DNA from: Chersky-840 sp035604715
Lineage (GTDB): Bacteria; Actinomycetota; Acidimicrobiia; Acidimicrobiales; UBA8190
Assembly: GCA_963731665.1 (NCBI GenBank)
Contig: CAVSWP010000008.1
Span: 1 to 64,000 of the forward strand
DNA: 64,000 nucleotides
Reading direction: 5' to 3'
Under the pieces are notes generated by a model, which worked only from the letters and a program-made list of their open reading frames with translations, made no database searches and was not told the DNA's origin. A program made the translations under genes and the position numbers. Position 1 is the first letter of the stretch. Every line of letters begins with the position of its first letter. Shown one piece after another: positions 8,364 through 16,817 of this stretch.

Positions 8364-8369
8364 AGAATA
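8364..8369 (-). promoter_or_regulatory. -10 box (TATTCT) of cysDNC
   Basis: TATTCT on the minus strand lies 9 nt before the cysD ATG. A transcript starting about 7 nt after the box would have a 2-3 nt leader and no room for a ribosome-binding site. Confidence 0.6.
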
Positions 8370-8441
8370 GCTTGGGCTGATCCCTTTCCGATACGGTCGG
8401 CGGGCCCTGCGTCCCGCAAACCACCTGCTCCAGGTACGAGA

Positions 8442-9236
8442 TTGACGAATTCAGAAGACGACGAGCTGGCCGCCCGCACCGCCGAGGAGGCGGGCCGCGT
8501 GCTCATCGAGCTCCGCACTCGTCGCGGGCTCGACGACGCCCGGGAGCTCGGCCGGGAGGGGGACCGGCACTCCCATGAGCTCATCATGGCCGCCCTCCAC
8601 GACGCCCGACCCCACGATGCCGTGCTCTCCGAAGAAGGAGGAGACGATAACGCCGACGTCTCGGAGGAGCCTGGGGCGAGGCCGCGCCGACCGAGGCGCG
8701 CCGACGCGTCGAGGGTGTGGGTGATCGATCCCCTTGACGGCACTCGCGAGTACTCCGAGGGGCGCGACGACTTCGCCGTGCACGTCGCCCTCGTCGTTGA
8801 CGGCCGCCCCGTGGTGGGTGCAGTGGCACTGCCCGGACAAGGCGTCGTCCTCGCCACCGGCGCCCCGTCACCCCACGGTCCGACGTTGCCCGGGCGTGGC
8901 GACGGGCCCATGCGCATCGTCGTGAGCCGCACCCGGCCTCCCGTCGAAGCCGAGCTGGCGGCGTCGCGTCTCGGGGCGCAGCTCGTGCCCATGGGCTCTG
9001 CCGGCGCCAAGACGGCGGCCGTCCTCAGAGGATCGGCCGACGCCTATGTGCACGCCGGCGGCCAGTACGAGTGGGACTCCGCCGCGCCCGTGGCGGTGGC
9101 CCACGCCTACGGCGCCTACGCCGGGCGCCTCGACGGGTCGACTCTGCACTACAACCGACCCGACCCCTGGCTCCCGGATCTGCTCGTGTGCCGGCCCGAG
9201 CTGTCGCGCCGGATCCTCGACGCGCTGGGCTCGTAA
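8442..9236 (+). CDS. cysQ: 3'(2'),5'-bisphosphate nucleotidase (PAP phosphatase)
   Basis: It removes the 3'-phosphate of PAP, the by-product left when PAPS donates its sulfate. The product is an inositol monophosphatase family enzyme with metal-binding SEEGGD (about 63-68), DPLDGTREYSEG (about 96-107) and WDSAA (211-215). DPLDGT followed by an acidic-aromatic sequence is typical of CysQ. I chose the TTG at 8442, preceded by an AGGT-like ribosome-binding site. The frame stays open much further upstream, but only as shadow sequence over cysD. It is divergent from cysDNC, fitting a shared role in PAPS metabolism. Confidence 0.92.
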   Translation: MTNSEDDELAARTAEEAGRVLIELRTRRGLDDARELGREGDRHSHELIMAALHDARPHDAVLSEEGGDDNADVSEEPGARPRRPRRADASRVWVIDPLDGTREYSEGRDDFAVHVALVVDGRPVVGAVALPGQGVVLATGAPSPHGPTLPGRGDGPMRIVVSRTRPPVEAELAASRLGAQLVPMGSAGAKTAAVLRGSADAYVHAGGQYEWDSAAPVAVAHAYGAYAGRLDGSTLHYNRPDPWLPDLLVCRPELSRRILDALGS

Positions 9237-9242
9237 CTCTCG

Positions 9243-10214
9243 TCACACCAGAGGCAGCGTGCGGACCTCGGCGCGCAGCGCCGACGTGGTTCCGTCGTCG
9301 GCGCCATCGGCGTCGTCGGCGCCACCGGGCCGGGAGGGTCGAATGTCGACAGCACCGGGGACCGGCACGGCGCGGTGCACGTACCCCAGGGCGACGGGGC
9401 ACCCCAGGGCGGGCGACCACGCCGTCGAGGTGACCGACCCGACCACCTTGCCGTCGAGGACGATGTCGGACCCCGGGCTCACCGTCGCGGGGCGCGGCGC
9501 GGGCCCGGCCACCACCAGGCCCCGCAGGTGGCGGGCCACACGGTTGCCGCGGGCGTCGAGCCGGGCTACGAGCTCCTGTCCCGTGTAACAGCCCTTGGTG
9601 AAGCTCACCGACCGCTCCAGGAGGTCAACCTCGGCGGCGATGGTCCGTTCGTCGAGCTCGGCGCCCATCACCGGAATCCCCGCCTCGACCCGCACCGATT
9701 CCCAGGCCTCCACCGAGCAGGCCCGCACCCCCTCGGGGACCTCCGGTGCCGGCCCCAGGAGGTCAATTCCCTCTACCCCGTTCCACGAGAACCGAAGGGC
9801 GAGCACGGTGTCGCCCGATGCTCCGCCGGTGGTCGCCAGGGTGGCGGCGCCGGGGCCGCGCAGGGCGACGGCGTGCCAGTCGAGGCGCTCGATGACGGCC
9901 TTGACGCGGAGCTTGAACCGCTCCATGCGAGCCACCACGGCGTCACCGAAGCCGGCGTCCACGTCGACGATCAGCTCGTCCGCGGCGTGCCGGCTCACCC
10001 GCACCAGGGCGTCGAGCTTGCCCTGGGGCGTCAGGATCAACGAGTCGGCGCTCTCCCCCACGTCCAGGGCGGCGACGTCCTGCGACAGCTGGCCCTGGAG
10101 GTACTCGACGGCGTCGGGCCCCGACACCCGAAGGACGTCACGCCCGAGCGCCACCGCGCCCACCGTGTGGCGAAGGGCCTCGTAGTCCTGGTCGAACGAG
10201 TCGGCGGACGTCAC
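9243..10214 (-). CDS. ygfZ: YgfZ/GcvT-like folate-binding protein
   Basis: It is a tetrahydrofolate-binding paralogue of the glycine cleavage T-protein; in E. coli YgfZ supports assembly or repair of some iron-sulfur enzymes. The signature KGCYTGQELVAR is intact, and an N-terminal VEYLQGQLSQDV segment matches the family. The 323-residue protein ends in an Asp/Gly-rich tail. The GTG at 10214 overlaps the trpE stop as GTGA, so it is translationally coupled to trpE. An open frame extends upstream inside trpE but lacks family sequence. Confidence 0.88.
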   Translation of the reverse strand: MTSADSFDQDYEALRHTVGAVALGRDVLRVSGPDAVEYLQGQLSQDVAALDVGESADSLILTPQGKLDALVRVSRHAADELIVDVDAGFGDAVVARMERFKLRVKAVIERLDWHAVALRGPGAATLATTGGASGDTVLALRFSWNGVEGIDLLGPAPEVPEGVRACSVEAWESVRVEAGIPVMGAELDERTIAAEVDLLERSVSFTKGCYTGQELVARLDARGNRVARHLRGLVVAGPAPRPATVSPGSDIVLDGKVVGSVTSTAWSPALGCPVALGYVHRAVPVPGAVDIRPSRPGGADDADGADDGTTSALRAEVRTLPLV

Positions 10215-11770
10215 CGGTCGAGCGCCGATGCCGAGGTGGCCGCGGCCGTGGCCCGGCGGGCGGCGGGAACGGCGGCCAGAAGGGCGGCCGCCTTGTTCTG
10301 GCATTCGAGGTCCTCTTCGGCGGGATCGCTGTCGGCCACGATTCCCGCCCCGGCCTGCACGGTGGCGTGGCCGTCGGGCGTCACCACCATGGTCCGGATG
10401 GCGATGGCGGTGTCGAGGTTGCCGGAGAAGTCGACGTAGCCCACCACCCCGCCGTAGACACCGCGTTTGGTGGGCTCGAGGTCGTCGATGATCTGCATGG
10501 CGCGCACCTTGGGGGCTCCCGACAGCGTTCCCGCCGGGATGGTGGCCCGCAGGACGTCGATGGGTCCCTTGCCGGGAGCCAAGCGCCCCGAGACCTGCGA
10601 GGTGAGGTGCATGACGTGGCTGTAGCGCTCTACGGTCTTGAACTCGTCGACCTGCTCGGTCCCGAAGCTCACCACCCGGCCCACGTCATTGCGCGCCAGG
10701 TCCACCAGCATGACGTGCTCGGCCACCTCCTTGGGGTGCTCGGCCAGCTCCCCGGCCAGGAGGTCGTCCTCGGCTTCGGTCTGCCCCCGTGGCCGGGTCC
10801 CGGCGATGGGGCGTGACTCCACGACCCCGTCGCGCAGGCGCACGAGCGGTTCGGGGGTGGCGCCGACGACGGTGCAGTGCCCGGTGCGCAGGAAATAGAG
10901 ATACGGGCTGGGGTTCACCAGCCGCAGCACCCGGTACATGTCGAACGGGTCGGCCCCCAGCTCCAGGTCGAAGCGCTGCGACAGCACCACCTGGAAGATG
11001 TCCCCGGCACGGATGTGCTCTTTGGCCACCAGGACCGCATCCTGGTACGCCTCGGAGGACATGGTCCGCGTGACCTCGGGCATCACGTCGTCGGCTCGCG
11101 GGGCCTCGAGCGGGGGCCCCCCCGAAGGGCGGGAGAGATCGGCGGCGAGATCGTCCAGACGCGCGCCGGCCTCCACGAAGGCGGCCGCCGCCTCGGCGTC
11201 ATTCCAGTGCTCCCCGACGACCACGTTGTCGACGAGCACCACGCGCTGGCGCCAGTGGTCGAAGGCGCACAGCTGCCCGATGACATGGAGCACGGCATCG
11301 GGCAGCCCGACGTCGTCGGGGGGGGCGTCGGGGAGGTTCTCCACCTCCCGGACGACGTCGTAGCCCAGGTACCCCACCAGCCCTCCGTGCAGAGGGGGGA
11401 GATCAGCCAGGACCGGTGACCGGAAGGCATTGAGCATGGCGTCCACGGTGGCGAGGATGCCGTGCCCGGTGTGGGCGCGGACCTCGTCGGGCAGCTCCAA
11501 GGTGCCCTGGGCGCTGACGGCCTGTCCTCGGCCGACCAGGGTGGCCAGTGGGCTGCGGCCCACGAACGAGTAGCGGCCCCACCGTTCGCCCCCCTCGACG
11601 GACTCGAGGAGGAACCCGGGTCGGTCCCCGACGACCAGCAGGAAGGCGCTCACGGGGGTGAGGGTGTCGGCGACCACCTCGCGCCACACCGGGACGATGC
11701 GGTGCCGGCGGCTCAGCTCGCAGAACAGGTCACGCCCGGGACGGTCCGGTGGCGCACCGGCGGGGCTCAC
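10211..11770 (-). CDS. trpE: Anthranilate synthase component I
   Basis: It converts chorismate to anthranilate, the first step of tryptophan synthesis, with ammonia from a TrpG subunit not present in the window. The 519-residue protein has the N-terminal LLESVEGGERWGRYSF region (tryptophan feedback site) and the C-terminal chorismate-binding signatures NPSPYLYFL, PIAGTRPRG, DLARNDVGR, GTLSGAPKVRAM and AGAGIVADSDP. The GTG at 11770 overlaps the hisI stop (GTGA). Placement between hisI and a ygfZ-like gene, without other trp genes, means it is regulated with histidine synthesis rather than as a trp operon. Confidence 0.95.
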   Translation of the reverse strand: MSPAGAPPDRPGRDLFCELSRRHRIVPVWREVVADTLTPVSAFLLVVGDRPGFLLESVEGGERWGRYSFVGRSPLATLVGRGQAVSAQGTLELPDEVRAHTGHGILATVDAMLNAFRSPVLADLPPLHGGLVGYLGYDVVREVENLPDAPPDDVGLPDAVLHVIGQLCAFDHWRQRVVLVDNVVVGEHWNDAEAAAAFVEAGARLDDLAADLSRPSGGPPLEAPRADDVMPEVTRTMSSEAYQDAVLVAKEHIRAGDIFQVVLSQRFDLELGADPFDMYRVLRLVNPSPYLYFLRTGHCTVVGATPEPLVRLRDGVVESRPIAGTRPRGQTEAEDDLLAGELAEHPKEVAEHVMLVDLARNDVGRVVSFGTEQVDEFKTVERYSHVMHLTSQVSGRLAPGKGPIDVLRATIPAGTLSGAPKVRAMQIIDDLEPTKRGVYGGVVGYVDFSGNLDTAIAIRTMVVTPDGHATVQAGAGIVADSDPAEEDLECQNKAAALLAAVPAARRATAAATSASALDR

Positions 11771-12168
11771 TCGTGCGCCCGAGTGCCCCCGGCGGCACTG
11801 CCCGGGCCGCCAGCGCCGAAGGATCGGTAGAAGCACGACCGCGCCCCGGTGTGGCACGCCCCCTTGCCGTCCTGGTCCACGATCACCAACAGGGCGTCAC
11901 CGTCGCAGTCGTAGCGCACGGCCCGCACCCACTGGCGGTCCCCCGAGGTCTCTCCCTTGCACCAGTACTCGCTCCGGCTGCGGCTCCAGAACCACGACCG
12001 CCCGCTCTGCAGCGTGCGACGCAGGGCCTCACGATCCATGTAGCCGAGCATGAGCACGGTCCCGTCGCCGGCGTCCTGGACGACAGCCGGGGCCAGGCCG
12101 TCCACCCCGAACCGGACCAGCGCGAGCTCGTCCTCGGTGTAGTCGACAGGGGATGCGACCCGCTCCAT
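11767..12168 (-). CDS. hisI: Phosphoribosyl-AMP cyclohydrolase
   Basis: It opens the purine ring of phosphoribosyl-AMP in the third step of histidine synthesis. The short 133-residue protein is the stand-alone HisI form without a HisE domain. It has the substrate motif SRSRSEYWCKGETSG and the metal-binding residues of CDGDALL and ACHTGARSCFYR. The ATG at 12168 (MERVASP) is preferred; upstream in-frame sequence is low-complexity. It is the first gene of hisI-trpE-ygfZ and separate from the main his operon. Confidence 0.95.
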   Translation of the reverse strand: MERVASPVDYTEDELALVRFGVDGLAPAVVQDAGDGTVLMLGYMDREALRRTLQSGRSWFWSRSRSEYWCKGETSGDRQWVRAVRYDCDGDALLVIVDQDGKGACHTGARSCFYRSFGAGGPGSAAGGTRAHE

Positions 12169-12177
12169 GGTCCCTTC

Positions 12178-12183
12178 ACGATA
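12178..12183 (-). promoter_or_regulatory. -10 box (TATCGT) of hisI-trpE-ygfZ
   Basis: TATCGT on the minus strand is 9 nt before the hisI ATG. A GAAGGGA sequence also lies between them, so a Shine-Dalgarno role cannot be excluded if transcription starts further upstream. Confidence 0.45.
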
Positions 12184-12241
12184 CCGGCCGGGCCCGACCG
12201 GCCCGGCGGGCCCCGGTCGGGACATCGACGAGAGCGCCGCC

Positions 12242-12247
12242 TACTAT
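12242..12247 (+). promoter_or_regulatory. Possible -10 box (TACTAT) of the MMPL transporter gene
   Basis: TACTAT lies 46 nt before the ATG at 12294, inside the short divergent region with hisI. A transcript from here would carry a leader of about 40 nt containing a G-run ribosome-binding site just before the ATG. Confidence 0.4.
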
Positions 12248-12293
12248 GCAGTAACTCCGCGGACACCGACTGCGGGGATCGCCGGGGGGCGCC

Positions 12294-14876
12294 ATGAGAC
12301 GGACGTGGGAGTGGCTCGGCCTCAACCTGGGCAGGCGCGCCGGCACCGTCGCCATGGTGGGGCTCTTGATCACCCTGGCCCTCGGTTTCGGCATCACGAC
12401 GCTGCGGTTCACCACGAGCAACTCCGACTACCTCAACAAGAACGACCCCGCCTGGATCAACAACGTCAACTACGAGAAGGTCTTCGGCGGCGACCCCATG
12501 GCCGTCCTGTTCACCATGAAGCCGGGGACCACCGTCGACAACCTCCTCACCCCGAAGAACCAGCGCCTATTCCGGACGATCGCGTCCAAGTTGGCCAAGG
12601 ACCCGTGGGTGTTCAGCGCCGTCACGCCGCTCGACGCCCTCCAGCTCGGACAGACCCTGCTTTCCAGCCCCGACGGCAGCCCCCTCGGCAGTCCGGCCGC
12701 GGCCCTGCTCCTCAAGGCCATCGCCATGGACCCGGACAAGGCCGACAAGATGATCCGGGCCCACTACCTGACCCAGCAGGGCATCGAGCTGGTCAAGACC
12801 CCGCCGGCCGGCCAGATCCTGTCCAACCCCCAGTGGATGCAGTTCGTGATCCACGAGCAAGACGGCAGTGTCCGCCAATCCCTGAAGACCTTCGTCCACG
12901 ACAACCACCACGCCTTGTTGGCCGTCTACCTCAAGGGCGACCTGAACATCAACCAAGAGACCACGGCGGCGGCGTCGGTCACGTCGATCATCGACGCCGC
13001 CCACTTCCAGAACGTCACCACCATCACCACCGGCGTGCCCGCGCTGCTCAAGACGATCAACGACTACCTGAAGCACGGCATCATCGTCCTGGCCCTGCTG
13101 GCCGGGGTGATCATGATGACCATCCTGCTCCTGTCGTTCACGGTGCGCTGGCGGCTGCTGGCGTTCGCCATCGTGGCGATCGGCCTCGTGTGGGGCTTCG
13201 GCCTGGTGGGCTATTTCGGCGTCCCCCTCACCCTGGCCACCATCGCCGCGCTCCCCGTCCTGCTCGGTGTGGGCATGGACTATTCGATCCAGATGCACTC
13301 ACGCATCGAGGAGGAGGTGATCCTCGCCCGTGCCGCCCACCCCATCCAGGCGGCGGCGCGCGGCCTGGGTCCGGCGCTGCTCGTGGTGACCTTCGACGCC
13401 GTCTTCGCCTTCATGGCCCTGTGGTTCGCCAAGACGCCGGCCATCCGTGAGTTCGGCTCGCTGCTCGTGATCGGGATCATCGCCGTGTGCGTGTGCTCCA
13501 TCATCGCCACCCTGGCGGTCCTGGGTATCCGCGAGTACAAGTCGCCCACCAAGGGAAAGGACTTCAGCCAGGGACGCCTCAGCCGCATCGCGGTGTTCCT
13601 GGGGAGCCTGCCCCAGCGCACCGCCGTCCCCTTGGCCGTCGTCAGCGTGGTGATCCTGCTCTCGGGGATAGCCGTCGAAGGGAAGCTGGCGCTGCAGACC
13701 GACCCCATCTCGTGGGTGAACCCGCAATCCCAGGCGATCCAGAACATCAAGGCCTTGAAGGCGGCCACGGGGTCGGACAACGAGATCGCCATGCGGATCT
13801 CCACCGCCCACCCCTGGAGCAATCAGACCATCGACTACGTCATCAATTTCTCGCACGAGCTCCAGAGGAAGTACCCCAACAGCCTGTTCCCCGGGGCCGG
13901 GCTCGTGAACACCATCGACCAGTTCGTGACGGTCAAGGGCATGAAGGAGATCCCCCCCACGGGAGCCGAGATGGAAGGCATCTACCTCCTCGCCCCCGAA
14001 GGCATCCGCAAGACGACGGTGGCCGACGACGGGGCGGCGCTCAACGTCATCTTCCTGGGAAGGACCGACACCCTCGACCAGCTGGCGCCCGTGGTGAAGG
14101 ACCTCCAGGGCGGCATCAACCCGCCGCCCGGCATCACCGTGGCCCCCGGCGGCATCGCCACGGTGGGCGTGGGCCTCATCCAGAACCTCGAGAAGTCACG
14201 CGTGCAGCTCACGTACCTGGCCATCCTCTTCGTGGGCGCCTTCCTCACCCTTCGCCTGCGCAGCCTGATCCGGGCGCTTTTGTCACTGGTTCCCGTGCTC
14301 GTCGCCGTGGGGGCGGTGTCGCTCATCGCCGTGGCCTTCCACCTCAAGCTGAGCCCGGTGACGGCGGTGGCGGGTCCGCTCGTGGTGGCGGTCTGTACTG
14401 AATTCACGTCCCTGATCCTGTTGCGATTCGTCGAGGAGCGAGGGCGGGGCCTCTCCCCGCGTCTCGCCATGGACGCCACGGCCAGGCGCACCGGCCGTGC
14501 CTTCATGGTGTCGGGCATGACCGCCATCGCCGGGGTGGGGGTCCTGGGCCTGTCGTCGATGCCACTGCTGAGCGACTTCGGCATCATCGTCGCCATCAAC
14601 ATCACGGTGGCCCTGCTGAGCGCCCTGGTGGTGCTCCCCCCCATCCTGGTGTGGGCCGACCAACGCAACTGGGTGTCTCGCGGCCTCATCAGGACGCCTC
14701 CGACCCCGTACCAGACGCTGGACGAGCGCTACCCACAAGACGTCAACGGCCACGTCGACGGCGCCACCGGAGCCCCGCCGTCGCCCCAACCGGTGGCACC
14801 AGGGGTGCACGTCCCCCCCGCGCCCGTCCCCGCTGCGCTGTGGTTGCCGCAATATGGAGACGCCCACCCGAACTGA
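12294..14876 (+). CDS. MMPL/RND superfamily exporter
   Basis: It is an inner-membrane transporter probably driven by the proton gradient, of the group that exports lipids or other hydrophobic compounds (MmpL and HpnN are relatives). The 860-residue protein has one helix near residue 20, a large extracytoplasmic domain of about 200 residues, a six-helix bundle (first signature GVGMDYSIQMHSRIEEE), a second extracytoplasmic domain, and a second six-helix bundle with FTSLILLRFVEERGR and a C-terminal proline-rich tail. That is the full duplicated RND architecture. No periplasmic adaptor or outer-membrane partner is nearby. The substrate is unknown. Confidence 0.85.
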   Translation: MRRTWEWLGLNLGRRAGTVAMVGLLITLALGFGITTLRFTTSNSDYLNKNDPAWINNVNYEKVFGGDPMAVLFTMKPGTTVDNLLTPKNQRLFRTIASKLAKDPWVFSAVTPLDALQLGQTLLSSPDGSPLGSPAAALLLKAIAMDPDKADKMIRAHYLTQQGIELVKTPPAGQILSNPQWMQFVIHEQDGSVRQSLKTFVHDNHHALLAVYLKGDLNINQETTAAASVTSIIDAAHFQNVTTITTGVPALLKTINDYLKHGIIVLALLAGVIMMTILLLSFTVRWRLLAFAIVAIGLVWGFGLVGYFGVPLTLATIAALPVLLGVGMDYSIQMHSRIEEEVILARAAHPIQAAARGLGPALLVVTFDAVFAFMALWFAKTPAIREFGSLLVIGIIAVCVCSIIATLAVLGIREYKSPTKGKDFSQGRLSRIAVFLGSLPQRTAVPLAVVSVVILLSGIAVEGKLALQTDPISWVNPQSQAIQNIKALKAATGSDNEIAMRISTAHPWSNQTIDYVINFSHELQRKYPNSLFPGAGLVNTIDQFVTVKGMKEIPPTGAEMEGIYLLAPEGIRKTTVADDGAALNVIFLGRTDTLDQLAPVVKDLQGGINPPPGITVAPGGIATVGVGLIQNLEKSRVQLTYLAILFVGAFLTLRLRSLIRALLSLVPVLVAVGAVSLIAVAFHLKLSPVTAVAGPLVVAVCTEFTSLILLRFVEERGRGLSPRLAMDATARRTGRAFMVSGMTAIAGVGVLGLSSMPLLSDFGIIVAINITVALLSALVVLPPILVWADQRNWVSRGLIRTPPTPYQTLDERYPQDVNGHVDGATGAPPSPQPVAPGVHVPPAPVPAALWLPQYGDAHPN

Positions 14877-14898
14877 GGCGTGACGCGCCGCGACGCGC

Positions 14899-15258
14899 TT
14901 ACAGGTACAGGCCGGTGCCGCTGTCGATGCGCTCGGAGGCCACGGCGTGGATGTCGCGCTCGCGCAGGATCACGTACTCGTCGCCTTGCACCTCGACCTC
15001 GAATCGGTCCTCAGGGTTGAACAAGACCTTGTCCCCCACCTTGATCGACCGGACATGGGGGCCCACGGCCACGACTTCGGCCCACAACAGCCGGCGCGAC
15101 ACCTGGGCGGTGGCGGGAATGAGGATGCCCGCACGAGAGCGCCGCTCCCCCTCGGACACCGGCTGCTGCGCCAGCACCCGGTCGGCGAGCATCGTGATGG
15201 GCTGCTTGGGCGAGGGGGACGGCGACGTGGACCGAGACGCCTTGCCCTGCGTAGCCAC
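14899..15258 (-). CDS. GroES-like co-chaperonin with N-terminal extension
   Basis: It resembles the 10-kDa co-chaperonin that caps GroEL: LADRVLAQQP, a mobile-loop-like SRAGILIPATA, VVAVGP, VKVGDKVLF and the C-terminal EYVILRERDIHAV. At 119 residues it is longer than usual (about 97), with a Ser/Pro/Lys-rich N-terminal extension and an extra C-terminal tail. No groEL follows. It is probably a second, divergent GroES paralogue rather than the main one. The GTG at 15258 follows a TACGGT -10 box by 6 nt. Confidence 0.8.
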   Translation of the reverse strand: MATQGKASRSTSPSPSPKQPITMLADRVLAQQPVSEGERRSRAGILIPATAQVSRRLLWAEVVAVGPHVRSIKVGDKVLFNPEDRFEVEVQGDEYVILRERDIHAVASERIDSGTGLYL

Positions 15259-15264
15259 GGGCGA

Positions 15265-15270
15265 ACCGTA
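15265..15270 (-). promoter_or_regulatory. -10 box (TACGGT) of the GroES-like gene
   Basis: TACGGT on the minus strand lies 6 nt before the GTG start, the spacing expected for a leaderless mRNA. Confidence 0.6.
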
Positions 15271-15288
15271 GCCGATCGGCTGCGCCGC

Positions 15289-16077
15289 TCAGGGCGCCGG
15301 CGAGGGCGCCGGCGACGGGGGGCGTACAACAACCCCGTGCGCGGCGAGGTACGCCTTGGCCTCCGCCACGGTGTGCTCTTGACGGTGGAAGATCGACGCC
15401 GCCAGCACGGCGTCGGCTCCGCCCACGACGGCCCCCTCCACGAGGTGGTCGAGCGTGCCCACCCCGCCCGAGGCCACGACCGGAACGCCGACGTTGTCGA
15501 CGACGGCCCGCGTGAGCTGGACGTCGAATCCGTGGCGCGTCCCGTCGCGGTCCATCGATGTCACGAGGATCTCACCGGCTCCCGACCCGGCGCACTGGTC
15601 CGCCCACTGCACCGCGTCCTTGCCCGTCTTCCGACGCCCGCCGTGGGTGTAGACCTCCCACCCCGTGCCCGATGACCGGCGCCGGGCGTCGATGGCGACG
15701 ACCACGCACTGAGAGCCGAACTCGTCAGCCAATTGCGCGATGAGCCCGGGATCGGCGCTGGCGGCGGTGTTCACGGCCACCTTGTCGGCACCGGCGCGCA
15801 ACAGACGGCGGGCGTCGTCGAGGGTCCGCACCCCACCGCCCACCGTGAAGGGGATGAACACCTCCGCCGCGGTGCGCCACACCACGTCCATCATCGTGTC
15901 TCGTCCGTGGGCGGAGGCCGTGATGTCGAGGAAGACGAGCTCGTCGGCACCTTCGGCGTCATAGCGCGCCGCCAGCGCCACGGGATCCCCGGCGTCCACC
16001 AGGTCCACGAAGCGCACCCCCTTCACGACCCGACCGGCGTCGACGTCGAGGCAGGGGACTACGCGGACAGCACGCAC
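15289..16077 (-). CDS. hisF: Imidazole glycerol phosphate synthase, cyclase subunit
   Basis: HisF combines PRFAR with ammonia from HisH to give imidazole glycerol phosphate and AICAR. The TIM-barrel protein (about 262 residues) has RVVPCLDVDAGRVVKGV at its start, the phosphate-binding VGGGVRT and ASGGVG segments, and the catalytic aspartates in CLDVD and TSMDRDGT. The GTG at 16077 overlaps the end of hisA by 19 nt. The frame runs further upstream only as shadow over hisA. A Ser/Pro/Ala tail closes the protein. It is last in the hisDCBHAF operon. Confidence 0.95.
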   Translation of the reverse strand: MRAVRVVPCLDVDAGRVVKGVRFVDLVDAGDPVALAARYDAEGADELVFLDITASAHGRDTMMDVVWRTAAEVFIPFTVGGGVRTLDDARRLLRAGADKVAVNTAASADPGLIAQLADEFGSQCVVVAIDARRRSSGTGWEVYTHGGRRKTGKDAVQWADQCAGSGAGEILVTSMDRDGTRHGFDVQLTRAVVDNVGVPVVASGGVGTLDHLVEGAVVGGADAVLAASIFHRQEHTVAEAKAYLAAHGVVVRPPSPAPSPAP

Positions 16078-16817
16078 GCCGCCATCGCCTCCTCGATGGA
16101 CATGGCCCGCTCCACCAGGGCGGTCCCCACGATGGCTCCGGCCAGGTGCCGGCCACCCGACGCCACCGACGCCAAGGCGGCGAGGTCCACGGGGGAACGG
16201 ACGCCGCCCGACGCCACCACGGGATGCCTCGTCAGCTCCAGCACGGCGCGCAACCCGACGAGGTCGGGGCCCCCCAACATGCCGTCGCGTTCGATGGCCG
16301 TGACCACCACGGCACCGAGCTCCACCCCGGCCAGGCGCTCGAGCACGGTGCCCACGCTTTGCCCGCCCGCCTGCGCCCAACCCCGGACCGACAGCTCGGC
16401 GCCGGCTCCGCCACCACGGTGGTCGAGGCCCACGGCCACACGGCCCGGAAAGCGCGCCGCCAGGGACTCCACGAGCTCGGGTGTCTCGAGCGCGGCGGTG
16501 CCCAGGACGACCCGTTCGACGCCTCCGTCGAGCAGGGCCGTGGCGTCGGCCGTGCGCCGCACGCCCCCGCCGGCCTGCACCTTGACATCGGCGGCGGCGG
16601 CGATGTTCAAGACGATGTCGCGGTTCACCGGTTCCCCGGTCCGGGCGGCGTCGAGGTCCACCACATGCACCCAGCGGGCGCCGCCGTCGACGTAGGCCCG
16701 GGCCAGCGACAGCGGATCGCCGTAGGTGCGCACTCGCCCGAAGTCCCCTTGCACCAGCCGCACCGCGGCGCCCTCGTGCAAGTCGATGGCGGGGAACAAC
16801 TCCATGACGCCGCTCAC
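16059..16817 (-). CDS. hisA: Phosphoribosyl-formimino-AICAR ribotide isomerase
   Basis: It isomerises ProFAR to PRFAR; in many actinobacteria the same enzyme (PriA) also serves tryptophan synthesis. The TIM barrel has FPAIDLHEGAAVRLVQGDF at its start, GGGVR, and the second catalytic Asp in TAIERDGML. The GTG at 16817 overlaps the hisH stop as GTGA; an ATG at 16805 is an alternative start. No trpF is seen in the window, so a bifunctional PriA role is possible but not shown. Confidence 0.93.
   Translation of the reverse strand: MSGVMELFPAIDLHEGAAVRLVQGDFGRVRTYGDPLSLARAYVDGGARWVHVVDLDAARTGEPVNRDIVLNIAAAADVKVQAGGGVRRTADATALLDGGVERVVLGTAALETPELVESLAARFPGRVAVGLDHRGGGAGAELSVRGWAQAGGQSVGTVLERLAGVELGAVVVTAIERDGMLGGPDLVGLRAVLELTRHPVVASGGVRSPVDLAALASVASGGRHLAGAIVGTALVERAMSIEEAMAACVLSA

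Noticed and set aside
7797..8441. In-frame upstream extension of cysQ
   Set aside because: It is antisense to cysD and lacks family sequence; the CysQ fold begins after the TTG at 8442.
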